Assembly (NCBI GenBank): GCA_033032865.1 | Contig: JAWHQI010000079.1 | Coordinates: 5,522,501-5,586,500 of the forward strand | Source: Dactylorhiza incarnata | Lineage: Eukaryota > Streptophyta > Magnoliopsida > Asparagales > Orchidaceae | Length of the DNA stretch: 64,000 nucleotides | Direction: 5' to 3' | In this document: piece by piece, positions 35,101 to 45,957 of the stretch | Position numbering within the stretch: position 1 is the first letter of the stretch | How the letters are laid out: each line of letters opens with the position of its first letter | Notes under the pieces: model-generated | What the model saw: only the letters and a program-made list of their open reading frames with translations | The model's database searches: none | What the model was told of the DNA's origin: nothing | Position numbers and translations under genes: made by a program

Positions 35101-36106
35101 AAACTCTTGCTCCATTTCCTACGCGCAGGTCCACCTCTCCTTTACCCAGCTGTCTTCTCCTTGTTAGTTCCTGCACATTCGTACAAATGTGAGAACCACA
35201 CCTAGTATCCAATACCCAAGATGAAGGAGCAGACATGTTACTTTCTATAACAAAAATACCTGAAGTGGAAGTCACACTTCCCTTCTTCTTTAGATCCTCG
35301 ATGTAGAGGGGACAATTCCTCCTCCAATGCCCTGCCTTCCCGCAGTGGTGGCAATTTCCTTCTTTATCTAATCCCTTCTTTTTCAGTGTAGAAGACTTTG
35401 GATCTAGGCTAGTCTTAGGTCTCACCTTAGACTTCCTGAATCCTTTGGCCTTGCCCTTGCTTTTATGCACCATCAGTATGGGGCTAGCAGGCTTGGTCTT
35501 TTTCATGTTATCTTCGGCAGTTCTTAACATGCCTAGGAGCTCGGGCAATGTCTTATCTATCTCATTCATGTTATAGTTTAAGACAAAATGCTCGTAACTG
35601 TCCGGCAACGATTGCAGGATCAGATTTGTAGCCAACTCTTGGCTTAAAGGAAACCCTAGTCTCTGAAGGTTCTCAATGTACCCAATCATTTTGAGTACAT
35701 GAGTTCCCACCGGGTCTCTTGCTCCCATTTTACACTAAAATAATGCCTTAGTGATGTCGAACCTCTCTTGTCTAGCCTGCCCTTGGAATATTTTCTTCAG
35801 GTGCTCGATAATCTCAAAGCCACATATGGTCTCATGTTGCTTCTGAAGCTCAGAGGTCTTGGTAGTGAGCATGATGCATTCGACATCTAGGGATTCATCT
35901 TGATATTTCTTGTAAGCATCTTTGTCGGCACGGGTCGAGTTCCCGGTCGGCACAGGTGGGGGGTCCTCTTCCAAGATATGGAGCTTACGCTCTTGCTTGA
36001 GAACAATTCTCAAATTTCTATACCAGTCGAGGAAGTTTGTCCCATTGAGTTTGTCCTTCTCAAGGATAGCTCTCAGGGACAATGTGGAGTGCGATGTATT
36101 TGCCAT
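32153..36106 (-). pseudogene. gag-pol: Copia F Gag-protease-integrase-RT-RNase H polyprotein
   Basis: ATG 36106; one frame throughout, with stops at 35735 (TAG), 35084 (TGA), 33890 and about 33815 (TAA) and 32591 (TAA), and no frameshift. Order: Gag (LNGTNFLDWYRNLRI), CCHC knuckle CHHCGKAGHWRRNC (about 35350), protease LDTRCGSH (about 35210; the usual catalytic DTG/DSG reads DTR, a likely inactivating change), integrase HHCC (WHCRLGHIN...CESC) with D in HSDVCGP, D in RSDRGGEY and E in NGVSERRNR. RT follows (DVKMAFLNG, catalytic YVDD near 33145), then RNase H ending CDNNGAI and HILRRFH. Copia order (INT before RT) is clear; lineage is not assigned. The stops make it inactive. Confidence 0.92.
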
Positions 36107-37193
36107 GAATTTCTACAATGAATTTGCAGAAACATTTTAGTACTATATTTCAAAATACAAATTTTATTTAATAAGGATTTTTATTAAACACTCCCACTAT
36201 TTTATTCAAATTGACAACCCTTAATATCAATTCGGAGAGTTTATGCGAGCTACTCTCTTAGTGGACAAGATCCGTATTTCACCAACACAACGAGTCCGCT
36301 TTGGCGTTCCTCTCATAATGCGGTTATTTAGGTAGGCAACACTTGCCAATTGCATCACTATGCAACTCTTGTATGGTTGGTGAATAACTCTTTATTCGCA
36401 TCCATCATATGGTGCATGTCAACCCAATGCTTCTAGGCACTCAACTTTTGAGGTCACCTAGTTAAGTTAGACCCGATGTCGACAGCGGGATATCACAATT
36501 ATCCGCTCACACCATAACCAAGATAGATTAATGCACCTTGCTTTGGCAAGCCCACATTTCATCGATCGAGGCAGGAAGAGTGTCATCCATCGGAAAGCAT
36601 CCGCATACTTAATATTGGATAAGTGATTTTATGTAAAATTGATTAACGATTAATCAAAGTGCACATTCTCATAATTACAATATTCACAAACCAAATACAT
36701 CTCAGATGTGCACAAAAATAAAATTATCAACGCTTTGATAGAAAGAGCAAAATCTGAGCATTTAGAACATTTCTAAATCTTCAGATTTGCATGCATTTGA
36801 CATAGGCACAAACAAGTCCACTCATGCAGTAGACAAGCTCGTCTCTCAATGTTAGATTCAAAATCTAAGACATTTGGTTTCACAAACCAATTAGAGGGAC
36901 GGTTATTGCAGAAGAGAAACAATTTCTGAAACAATGAAATCGCAATTTCTGAAAACAAATTCTGAAATCCACTTCAGAACAAATTTCTGAAAGTAGATTT
37001 CTGAAATCAATTTCAGAAAAAATTTCTGAAAACAATTTCTGAAATCCACTTCAGAACAAATTTCTGAAAATAGATTTCTGAGATCAATTTCAGAACAAAT
37101 TTGTGAAAACAATTTCTCAAAAACTTTCTGAAAACTGTTTCAGAACAATTTCTGAAAACACAAATCAGAAAACAAAAACCATTTCAGAATCCT
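36107..37193 (-). other. F 5' leader
   Basis: Untranslated region between the primer site and the Gag ATG. Distal 650 bp without notable features; the proximal part is a tandem repeat (see 36929-37190). Confidence 0.8.
36929..37190. repeat. 39-bp tandem repeat in the F leader
   Basis: Units of 39 bp starting ctgaaatcc/caa-ctTCAG and containing TTTCTGAAA. Alternate units are more alike (A-B-A-B), giving a 78-bp higher-order period, then degenerate TTTCTGAAA/TTTCAGAA copies to the primer site. Confidence 0.85.
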
Positions 37194-37207
37194 CCCTCTG
37201 ATACCAC
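37194..37207 (-). other. F primer-binding site (tRNA-iMet)
   Basis: Minus strand GTGGTATCAGAGGG adjoining the LTR; TGGTATCAGAG is complementary to the initiator tRNA 3' end. Confidence 0.9.
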
Positions 37208-38172
37208 TGTTGAGTTTTCTTAATACCATTTCAGAAATGATAATAAAAACATATCACTAGAACAACCCTAAACAGTTATAAGGAACTTGCGATTTCATGG
37301 TTTCAAGAAATTAAAATAACTTTCACAATAAACGGCAGAAATTATACCTGTATGGGGTTGAGTCTAAACTCAACCAAGGTGCTCCAATGGTAATTCGGAA
37401 CAAAATTTCTCGAGTTCCAAGCGCTGAAATGATTTCTGCGCCTCTACAGGAAATCCACACGAGTGAGGAGAACCCCAAACTTCTTGTCCAACAGGAAGTG
37501 CGTCGGAGAAGAAATGCTCTCTACATCTCCCTCAAACTGCTAGGCTCGACGTCAGGGAGAGGCGGCGGCGGCGGGATCGAACAGTCGGAACACTTCCATC
37601 AAAATCCTTGCGGAACTCTTCCGTCGCCCTATCTCTCTCGAAACAGATCGCCAAAGAAAAGGGATCGCACATTTTAGGTCAAAAAGAATCGTATCCTTTT
37701 ATACCCAGCGTGAAAGAGAGAGTCTATCCGCACACCCACGATTTAACTGAATTAATAATCTGCGTTCGACAAACAGACTACATTAGCCGTTCGACAAATT
37801 GGCTTCAGAAGCCGTTCGACAAATTTTCTTCAGAAGTCGTTCGACAAATTTTGTCGTTCGACGAATTGGCTTCATAAGCCATTCGACAAATACTGCCGTT
37901 CGACGAATTGGCAAATTTTGCCGTTCGACAAATTTTGTCGTTCGACGAATTGGCTTCAGAAGTCGTTCGACATATTCTGTCGTTCGACGAATTGGCAAAT
38001 TTTGCCGTTCGACAAATTTTGTCGTTCGACAAATTTTGTCATTCGACGAATTGTTTAATTCTCTTCCTCCAATTTCTCTTAACACTCTTACGTGTGACCC
38101 CATAGGCTCATATCACATTGGCAGTGAGACTAGATATTTGACTACTTCCAGATCACCATGGAAACAAGAACA
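37208..38172 (-). repeat. 5' LTR of copia F (965 bp)
   Basis: + strand TGTTGAGTTTT...AACAAGAACA. Contains its own GTTCGAC array (37763-38054) and TATA (37695-37703). Confidence 0.93.
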
Positions 38173-39266
38173 AAAGCCCCATCATGGGGCCTCCAATTTG
38201 ACCAAATTGCCCTAAACCGTAATTTGGTCAAAGTGCCCTAATAAGGGGCAATTCACCCTCACTTTGCCAAATTGACCCTACCTAGACCTTCCTAACTCTT
38301 CAGGTAAGCCAATGGAGCCCAAGCCACCCTTTGGGGTCAACCCAATTGGTCAATTTGACCAAAGTCAAATTTGCCCTGATTTAGGTCAAAATAACCTAGT
38401 TTGCCCAAACTGGACCCAATCCATTTGGGCTAGGCCCAACTAAGGTGGTCCACCATCCAGTGGGCCTGGTAATTACTGAAATTACCTCATAATTTCTGTA
38501 TTTGCTGATTAGGAGAGAGAAAAAGGAAGTTTCCCCCAAATCGAAGAGAGAGAAAAGTGTATTCATGGAGAATAAATGTTGTGACCCTTCAATCCCTCCC
38601 CAATTGATGTGCATTCATCTCCCCCTTCAGTTACCAACGATCTTCTGGAGTTTTCCATGGCCAAGGGGGCTGATTAAGAGAAAATTTTGTGGTAACCGAA
38701 ATTTGGGTTAATGGCCATTAATGGCTTTTAGGAATAAAGCCATCCAAGCAGATTGACCCCCCCCCCCCCCCCCATTTCCTTCAGTGCTCGGAGAGGAAGA
38801 GTTTTCCCAACTTTCCAGTGAGAATCGTGCAGAGGAGGCCTAGATCGGCATGGCACCGAAAGCTCCAGCACCGTCAATGGCAACTCGCCGGAATTCACGC
38901 AACCAATCCCCTACTCAGGTTTTATCCCCTTCTCCTCCCTTGGTGCTAGATCATTTCATAATTTGGGACTTGATCCGTGCCCAAAAGGGCTCGGATTGCA
39001 CTTCCGAAAAAGGCTCGTTTCGAGCTCTTTTACCTCCTCTAAAACTCAGATCCGACCACCTCCGGCCTGCCAACCACCTCCTATCGCCGGCCACCACCTC
39101 AACGGAGGTTGTGGTGGCATTGGCTAGCCGGAAGAAGGCGTAGGTGGCCGGGAAATCACCCCGCAAAGAAGCCCAGGTTGGGTTGTCGCGCTAGGTCCAG
39201 AGATTGGGGACGATGATGGAGAGCCGTCAAATCTTTTATTTATTGTTTACGGTTATATATTTCATT

Positions 39267-39630
39267 AGTCGAACGAAATAATTCGTCGAACGAAAGTTTG
39301 GTCTGCATTAGTCGAGTGATGTATAATAGAAATTTGTCGAGCGCTGTTATAATAGAAATTAGTCGAACGCTGTTAGATATTAACTTGGTCGAGCGCTGTT
39401 ATATTATGGATTAGTCGAGCACAGGAAATAATTCGTCGAACGCAGGTTGCTCTGTTTTCGTCGAGCGTTGTGTATAATTCGTCGAACGCAGATGTGTTCA
39501 GCGTTCGTCGAGCGCTGTTTTATATTCGTCGAACGCAAGTTGCTCTGTTTTCGTCGAGCGCTGTGTATAATTCGTCGAACACAGATGTGTTCAGCGTTCG
39601 TCGAGCGCTGTTTTATTTTCGTCGAACGTA
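39267..39630. repeat. GTCGAAC/GTCGAGC array in the B LTR
   Basis: Alternating ATTCGTCGAACGCAG and TTCGTCGAGCGCTGT units with variable spacers; one 91-92 bp block is repeated (near 39440 and 39532). Sense orientation relative to element B matches that in D and F. Confidence 0.9.
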
Positions 39631-40402
39631 GAATTCAGTTAATAATTAAAGGTTATATCAATTTATGTCACACTTTATGCTGTAGTTTATTTTAAATATT
39701 AAAAATACTAGATCACCTTTGACGAGAAAGTGGTCAACACCAAAGTTGTATCCCTTGGAGTCTACTGTGTTTTAAATTAATTTCACCACAAAAGGAGTAC
39801 TGTAGCTCCTTGTAGAGACAAAATGGTGGGACTGGTCCCTAGGGTAGGGCAGTCACTCTTTTCTTCATATCTTTTTATTGGTAGATGTTATAGCCTTGAT
39901 ATTTAAAACATAGGCTAGTCTCATGCACCCCACACAACATACTAAAAGATGGGATTTTTAAGAGAACCATTCTCTAAGGTTTTTGAGATAATTTCATAAA
40001 TAATATATTAATTAATTAGTGGGTCAAAAGACCTCCAATGCCCTCCAAATTTTGGTGGGTGCTTTTTAGGGTTAAGTTATGTCCTGGGTAAAAATCTCAG
40101 CCCAATTGGGACTGTTTGGGTTGAGTAATTGGTTAACCCAACTTAGGCCAAATTGGGTCATAGTTAGGGCATAGTGTTTATCTTGGGATTTTTTATGGTC
40201 AAATCTCCTCACCAAGAGGTGGAACCTTGTCCACTGGTTTAGGATCACCTAAAGTACCCCCATGAGTGGTTTGGGTAGGTGTGGAGGTGGTTAAGCCCTA
40301 GAACTCTAGTTTTATTCCTAGGTGTGCACTAAGGGCCTTGTGAAGGCTTTGTGGTCAAAAGTCCCTTGATGGTTATGAAACTTGGTGGATAAGTTCATAG
40401 GA

Positions 40403-40410
40403 TATAAATA
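40403..40410 (+). promoter_or_regulatory. Candidate TATA box of the B LTR
   Basis: TATAAATA followed by GG, in the sense orientation, about 770 bp after the array. The matching spacing in D (array to TATA-like run near 2190) is about 780 bp. Confidence 0.5.
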
Positions 40411-41926
40411 GGCCCTGGGAAATTTTGTAAGAATTTTAGGAGCAAGTATTCCCTTTGAATTAGGTCATAACCCCTTTAGGGACCTTTCTTATAAGAGACA
40501 TTTACATGCTTAAAAGGTCTTGTATGGAGATGAAACTTTGGTAGTGCCCTTATAATCATGGTTTAGACCTCTGGTAATTTGTGTATTTTATTAAATGATT
40601 TAACCAGTACCTCATTCTCAAGGCACCTGTTTTGATTTAGACTTAAGAAAAATATTTGAGGGTCCAATACTATTTTATAAATTGTGCCAATTGGTGATAG
40701 GACATTTCAGAACGTTAGGAAGCTCTGTGAATTTTTATGTAATTTGTGGAGGCTTAAATCAGTAGGCTACTTCACAACTTTTACTATTTGAGGTTTTCTT
40801 AAAATATTTATTTTAGTAAAAAAATGGTTCCCTTAAATCCTGAAACTTGTTCAGTGGCTTTTTCTGATGAATACAAGAGTTGGGTAATTTTCCCAGAATT
40901 TTAGTGTTGAGCTTTTTGATGGTTCCTTCATAAAACTACAATTTTGGACAGATGGTAAATAATTAAATTAAAGGACAATTCCTTACTGTAAAAATATGCT
41001 ATGTTGTATTTGCTAATATTTTGTCATCCTAGATTTACCATAATTTTTGAAGAGCCACATCATAAGAATTTATTACACTTCATGTTCAATTTCATACTTG
41101 GCAAATGTTTGGAGAAATTAGAATAAATGCTAAATAAATTAGGAAAAATATGATTCTCTGGACTTAGTCTTATAACATCATGATGGATCTCCAATAAATA
41201 TTATGGGTCAGTTGGATGAATATTTGGAGTACCTCTAGTTGTAAGCTTCATATAGTTACTTTTCTATTATATATATATCTTTATTTACTGCACGTTACTT
41301 ATTCATTACCTGCTCTTGCTATGCTTATTAACTGTTTCATTTATAATTATATATACTTGTGTAGTGGTAGATCTTTTCCGGTAGATTATACCCTGTCATC
41401 TACTATTGTTTTCACCCTTTGTTTGTCCTCCGCTTCATCCTTCCCGCTCGGTGCCTAGGAGTCACTGGGGGAGGGGTGGGGGATTGGCTTAGTCTTTTTG
41501 ACTAACGGTCGGTGGACCTTATCATTTTAGGAGACCGCGGCGACGGAGCAGCACCAGAGGCCGGTGCAGATGGAGGCGGGGCAGTCTAGCATGGGAGCAC
41601 CGATGACAGGATCCGTGAGTGGCTATTAGTTCTAGTTATTTTGCTTCCGCAAGTGAATTTGTAGTGAGGCTTGATGTATCGGGCAGGAGCTCTTGTATCT
41701 CTTTTTATTTCATTTATATTTATGTGGACATCTCTTGTGGATGTTTTACCTTTTCTATGTGATATGGACTTGGCTTTCTTTTTAGCTTATTTTTCTTTGC
41801 TTCTTCGTGATCATTTTGGCCGGCAGCATCGGCGTTTTGGAGTGGCAACCTTCTCGAGCAAGGGTGTCACCGCAAAGCGGCGGTTCTGGGCCTAAGACCC
41901 AGATGTTTAAAAAAAAGGGTCTTACA

Positions 41927-42119
41927 AGTGGTATCAAAGCAGCTCTCGATCCGAAGAAAAGAAGTCCACAAACCCTGGGCCACCCCGCGCGAGCTTAGTT
42001 TGAGGACAAACTAGCAGCGGAAGCAATGGTGTGCCCATAAGGGAAATCACATGAAATGGTCCACTTATAACTGAACTTTCTTTAGCTAAGTCCCTTACGA
42101 GTGAAATTTTCTTGTGTAG
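41927..42119 (+). other. B primer-binding site and short leader
   Basis: TGGTATCAAAGC at 41929-41940, one change from the tRNA-iMet complement. The leader matches D's in reverse complement. It ends with TAG (42117-42119) directly before the open Gag frame. Confidence 0.8.
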
Positions 42120-43176
42120 CCCGCGACGAACCCTACACCGCAGCATGGAGTCCCACCGACTCCAAACGTCGTCCCACCACCACCGGCTCCTACCCCGTTC
42201 CAGCAGTCAGAGTTGGGACAGACACTGACTGCCATTCTGGAGACTTTCAGGGCACAGCAGGCACCGACTCCTCAGCAAAACCCTGGGGCCAATTGGCTGA
42301 GCATCTTTCGAGGTCTCTCCCCACCATCATACATCGGGACGGAGACCGTTGTGAGTACTGAGGAGTGGGTGGACATCATGGAGGAGATGTTGAAATGGAT
42401 TCAGTGCCCGACAGACATGGAGGTGCCACTGGTGGTTTCTTGCTTGGAGTCTCATGCCAAGAGATGGTGGAAGAGGTTCCTGGATACAGCTTATCCGGGA
42501 CTGGAGGTTGCGGACGTTGCGTGGGATGATTTCAAGGCAGCACTGCTGGAGCATTTTGTGCCGCAGTCTGCAAGAGACGAGCTGGAGGATAGGTTTTTGC
42601 AGTTGAGGCAGGGGAGCAGGACAGTTCTGGAGTATCACCGGGAGTTTACCCATCTATCCCGGTTTGTGGTTTCGTATCAGCTGAATGACACAAGATATGC
42701 ATAGAGGTTCTACAAGGGCCTTCGTGATGAGCTGAGGCAGGCCCTCCTCTTCGTCTCCGAAGGCAGCATGACTAAGATTCTAGAGATGGCCAAGAAGCTG
42801 GAGATAGACCAGCAAGTTGTTCGCGGGAGAAAGAGACCGATGGAGGATCAGGGACGAGGATGCAGAAGGGATCAGCCGAGAGGCCGAGACGATGGGGAGA
42901 GAAATATGGAGGTCCGACCCCGCCAGGAGGAGAGGCAGGAGCAGAGAGAGACGGTAATGTTGGCTCCTCAGCCTCTACAGATGCAGGAGATGCTAAGGAT
43001 TGGAGGAGGTGGGCCACCACCGGAGTGCTACCACTGCCGCCAGACCGGCCATATCAAGAGAAACTGCCCTCAGAGGAATGCACCACCAACACTACGGGCA
43101 GCACCACAGGGCCAGCATTTCGGGGGCCGAGGACGTGGACGAGGTCGTGGATTTCAGGGCGATGACCAGAGACAGT
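42120..43176 (+). pseudogene. gag: B Gag (interrupted by A and one stop)
   Basis: The frame opens at 42120 without an ATG (ACG at 42126). A Pro-rich N-terminus is followed by the Gag core (LGQTLTAILETF, ESHAKRWWKRFLDTAYPG, VLEYHREFTHLSRF), and a TAG at 42702-42704 replaces a codon in the conserved RFYKGL region. The frame then continues with a basic RGRKRP region and a CCHC knuckle CYHCRQTGHIKRNC (about 43027), then a GRGRGRG tail. Cut at 43176 by element A; the coding continues at 62917 in the same frame. Confidence 0.85.
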
Positions 43177-44378
43177 TATCACAACCTGCATTTTCTCCGT
43201 ATTAAATAATACGTCAGAGTAAGAGAAAATACGCGTCATGATGCCACGTCATGCAGGGGACAACTGCAGACGCTCAGGCGGCTCTAACTTCACACTTTTC
43301 TTTAGAAAGTCAAGAACTTTATATTTTAAAACAAAACTTAAGTTTAGGGTTTTCAATTACCGTGTCCCTCGGTTTAATGGATCAACTAGTCCATGAATAA
43401 GAAAATATAGGTTTACGCAGCGGAAAATACATAATTTACTTTAATTTAACCTACATGTGAGCATGATGAACTAACCAGCATTCTAATGATATGCAGCTTC
43501 TATATTTAGTATAAGTAAAAGAATGATTTCTTTTACGGGCTTCAAAGGTAGAGTGTTAATGGTTTTAAAAGACATGTCATGTAGAAAGAGTTATGCAGTT
43601 TTGTATATAAAATAACTACTATGCATCCTAACATAAAACCTTCCCAAAGAGCAATTGCATAAATAGCAAACAACGGTAGTAGCATAAAAACAGCAAGATA
43701 AGTCTAACATAAAAGATCTCAGGCTATGGGCGTCAACAAACTGACACGAACCCATAACCCTAACAAGTCTCAAGAGAAATCAATACTCTACCTCTCCAAA
43801 AAGAGTAAGAAAACAACTGCTACAAGTCTGAAGAAATAGGACTCGGTCAGCTCCACCTGCTACTGGTCCGAACCTGAGGCATTCAAAAGAAAAGAATTCC
43901 TCAGCACAAAGGCATAAAAAATCAGAGAGTAAGAGAAACTCAACCAAAGGAGGTTTACCAACCCACCAGGAACAGCTGTTAACGTCACCAAATCAAATAA
44001 ATATCCACAAGTAAGGGAAAAACTGGCACGAAGTACGGTCAAAGTTGTACTACAACAATATCCTAAGAAGGAAAAGTGTCGAATTGCCCAAGGAGTGAAT
44101 CACTATCCCAGCAAAAACAGTACTAAGGCGGAGGCATTCTTTCCAACCAACCATCAGACTAAAATCCCCGAGGAACAAAAAACACTGCGGCGGTGGTTTA
44201 CAGTCCACCAACCAACAGTCTACCCGTCCACAAAAAAACAACCCGGTACTGGTGGTGGCCATTTCGACCATCCACCGTCCAAAACAACCAACTGGGAAAT
44301 AGAGACTCACCAAACCCTGACCAAGACAGACACCACAGGAAAACCCGGAAACAATTCCGTGAGAAAACTCGCCTTACG

Positions 44379-44460
44379 GAAATTCAGCGAATTACAATCG
44401 ACGGATTGAATTCGGCGAAATACAATCGACGGATTCGGCGAAATACAATCGACGGAGTCG
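44379..44460. repeat. 23-bp tandem repeat in the A LTR
   Basis: About three copies of attcggcgaaatacaatcga + cgg. The same block is in the 5' LTR near 61441-61520. Confidence 0.85.
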
Positions 44461-45195
44461 GCGATATGGTTTCGGCGGATTCGACAAAACCGACTTTCTT
44501 TACTTACCCGAACTCGTTCCTTCGAATCCTAAAGCATTTGACAAATTCAACGGAACGCTATCTACGAACCGTGCCTTAGAGGGAAACGACGAATATACGT
44601 ACGGAATTTGCTAATATGCGAAACTACTCGGTCGGATACACGATTCTTAATGGAAAATATGGCACAATATATTTGTCTAAGTTAGATAGAAGTAAAAACG
44701 GTAAAGGATGAAGCACCATATGGCAGGGGGAAGGATCCACCACTTGCCTCAAACCTTTTGAAGAAAACGGTCTCCGACTTGCTCCTCGCCGCAGATCGAC
44801 CGATAGAAATCCTCGAGGAACGATTTCTGAAACTTTTGGGGCGAAAAAGAGGGTTAGGGCTACCGGCTCTAACCTCAAAAATCTACGGAACTCGAAATAC
44901 TTACCGCACACGCGAAGAGCTCGGCGAGAGCTTTCCAGATCTATGCTCCGGCGACGATTTCGTGCTCCGGAGCTCCGGTGGCGGCGATCCGAAGTCTCAC
45001 GAAAATTGGCGTCTCCGCTCTGATTCGCGATGAGGTCGGGAAGAAAATAAATAGGATTTTTCGGTTTTGCCTTTACGGGAGAGAAGAAGAGGTTATATAT
45101 ATATGTTATAATTTTAATAATAATCATAATAGTATTATTAATAAGTAATAACTATTAGTAATTAGGAAGATATCAGGAAGGTTGAGGGGGAAGAA

Positions 45196-45410
45196 TAATA
45201 GCCGAATAGTTTTCATAATAGCCGAATCTGTCTAAATACATTAGCCGAATATCTACCAATTGCCGAATTCCTAATAGCCGAATTCATCATATATTATAAC
45301 CGAATCTATATGTATATAATAACCGAATTATATCTAGCTATAGCAGATTCGGATTTTGGTATGGCCGATTCGGCACTTAGGAATAGCCGAACATCTATAA
45401 GTATATTAAT
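45196..45410. repeat. GCCGAAT repeat cluster in the A LTR
   Basis: GCCGAAT or ACCGAAT occurs about ten times with 10-25 bp spacing, plus inverted ATTCGG copies. The counterpart in the 5' LTR is about 62262-62460. Confidence 0.85.
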
Positions 45411-45848
45411 AATATATAAATATTATATTACTATCTTAAATTAAACGGATGCCGAAACCGACAAAATTCGCACCGTAGGTGAACGGCGGCGCTACGAATC
45501 CAACGGCGAAGTCGGAATCAAAATCCGACGTACCGTTTTCGAGATATAATTTTCCGAAGTTTTACGGCGATGGATAAATATATAAATCGTTGAAAATATT
45601 ATCGAGACTTCAAATTTGCTCGGAGCGCCACCGAACTTTTACAATTTATTTCTAAAATTAAATAATCTAATTTCCTAACGTAAAATTTTCCAATTTCGGG
45701 TCGCTCCAAAATTTGATCGTCATGACCGAACGGACGCTAAAACGTGCAATGTCGGCGCACCGCTAAATCCGCACTAACGTAACGCCCTACGCCATAATGA
45801 CGTCATTAATATAATTGAATTTATATCCGAAAATTCAGGGGCGTTACA

Positions 45849-45957
45849 ACCACTCCCCCTAAAAAGAAGTTTCGTCCCAAAACTTTAACAAATATCTTGC
45901 ATACATAAGATAGAAGCGAGAAATAAAACTACGGATGAAAACACTCACCAGAGAGAT
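45849..45957 (-). other. A 3' untranslated segment and purine tract
   Basis: Minus strand TTTTTAGGGGGAGTGG immediately precedes the 3' LTR. Short spacer to the pol stop at 45958. Confidence 0.85.

Larger units (their letters stand above)
30159..38172 (-). mobile_element. Copia retrotransposon F (complete, coding region decayed)
   Basis: LTRs 30159-31192 (3') and 37208-38172 (5'), perfect TSD AAAGC (30154-30158, 38173-38177), tRNA-iMet primer site and purine tract. The single Gag-Pol frame on the minus strand has five internal stops. Inserted about 390 bp into B's LTR. Confidence 0.95.
29764..41926 (+). repeat. 5' LTR of chromovirus B (4144 bp without the F insertion)
   Basis: TGTAACATCCC...GGGTCTTACA. 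The F insertion plus its TSD (30159-38177) removes cleanly. The LTR carries the GTCGAAC array (39267-39630), a TATA box about 770 bp further (40403), a poly(C) run at 38758, and a near-terminal block shared with D. No gene is present in 38178-41926. Confidence 0.85.
43177..45848 (-). repeat. 3' LTR of A (2672 bp)
   Basis: + strand reads TATCACAACC...GGGGCGTTACA. The first dinucleotide is TA where the other LTR has TG. Scattered substitutions and small indels separate it from 60246-62911, so A is older than C. Confidence 0.92.

Noticed and set aside
36929..37190. TTTCTGAAA repeats considered as heat-shock elements
   Set aside because: The spacing between TTC and GAA is one base instead of the two required, and the repeats are in the transcribed leader.
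44624..45127. 167-codon minus-strand ORF and its counterpart at 61743-61973
   Set aside because: Inside the LTRs of A; not conserved in length between the two LTRs and without domains.
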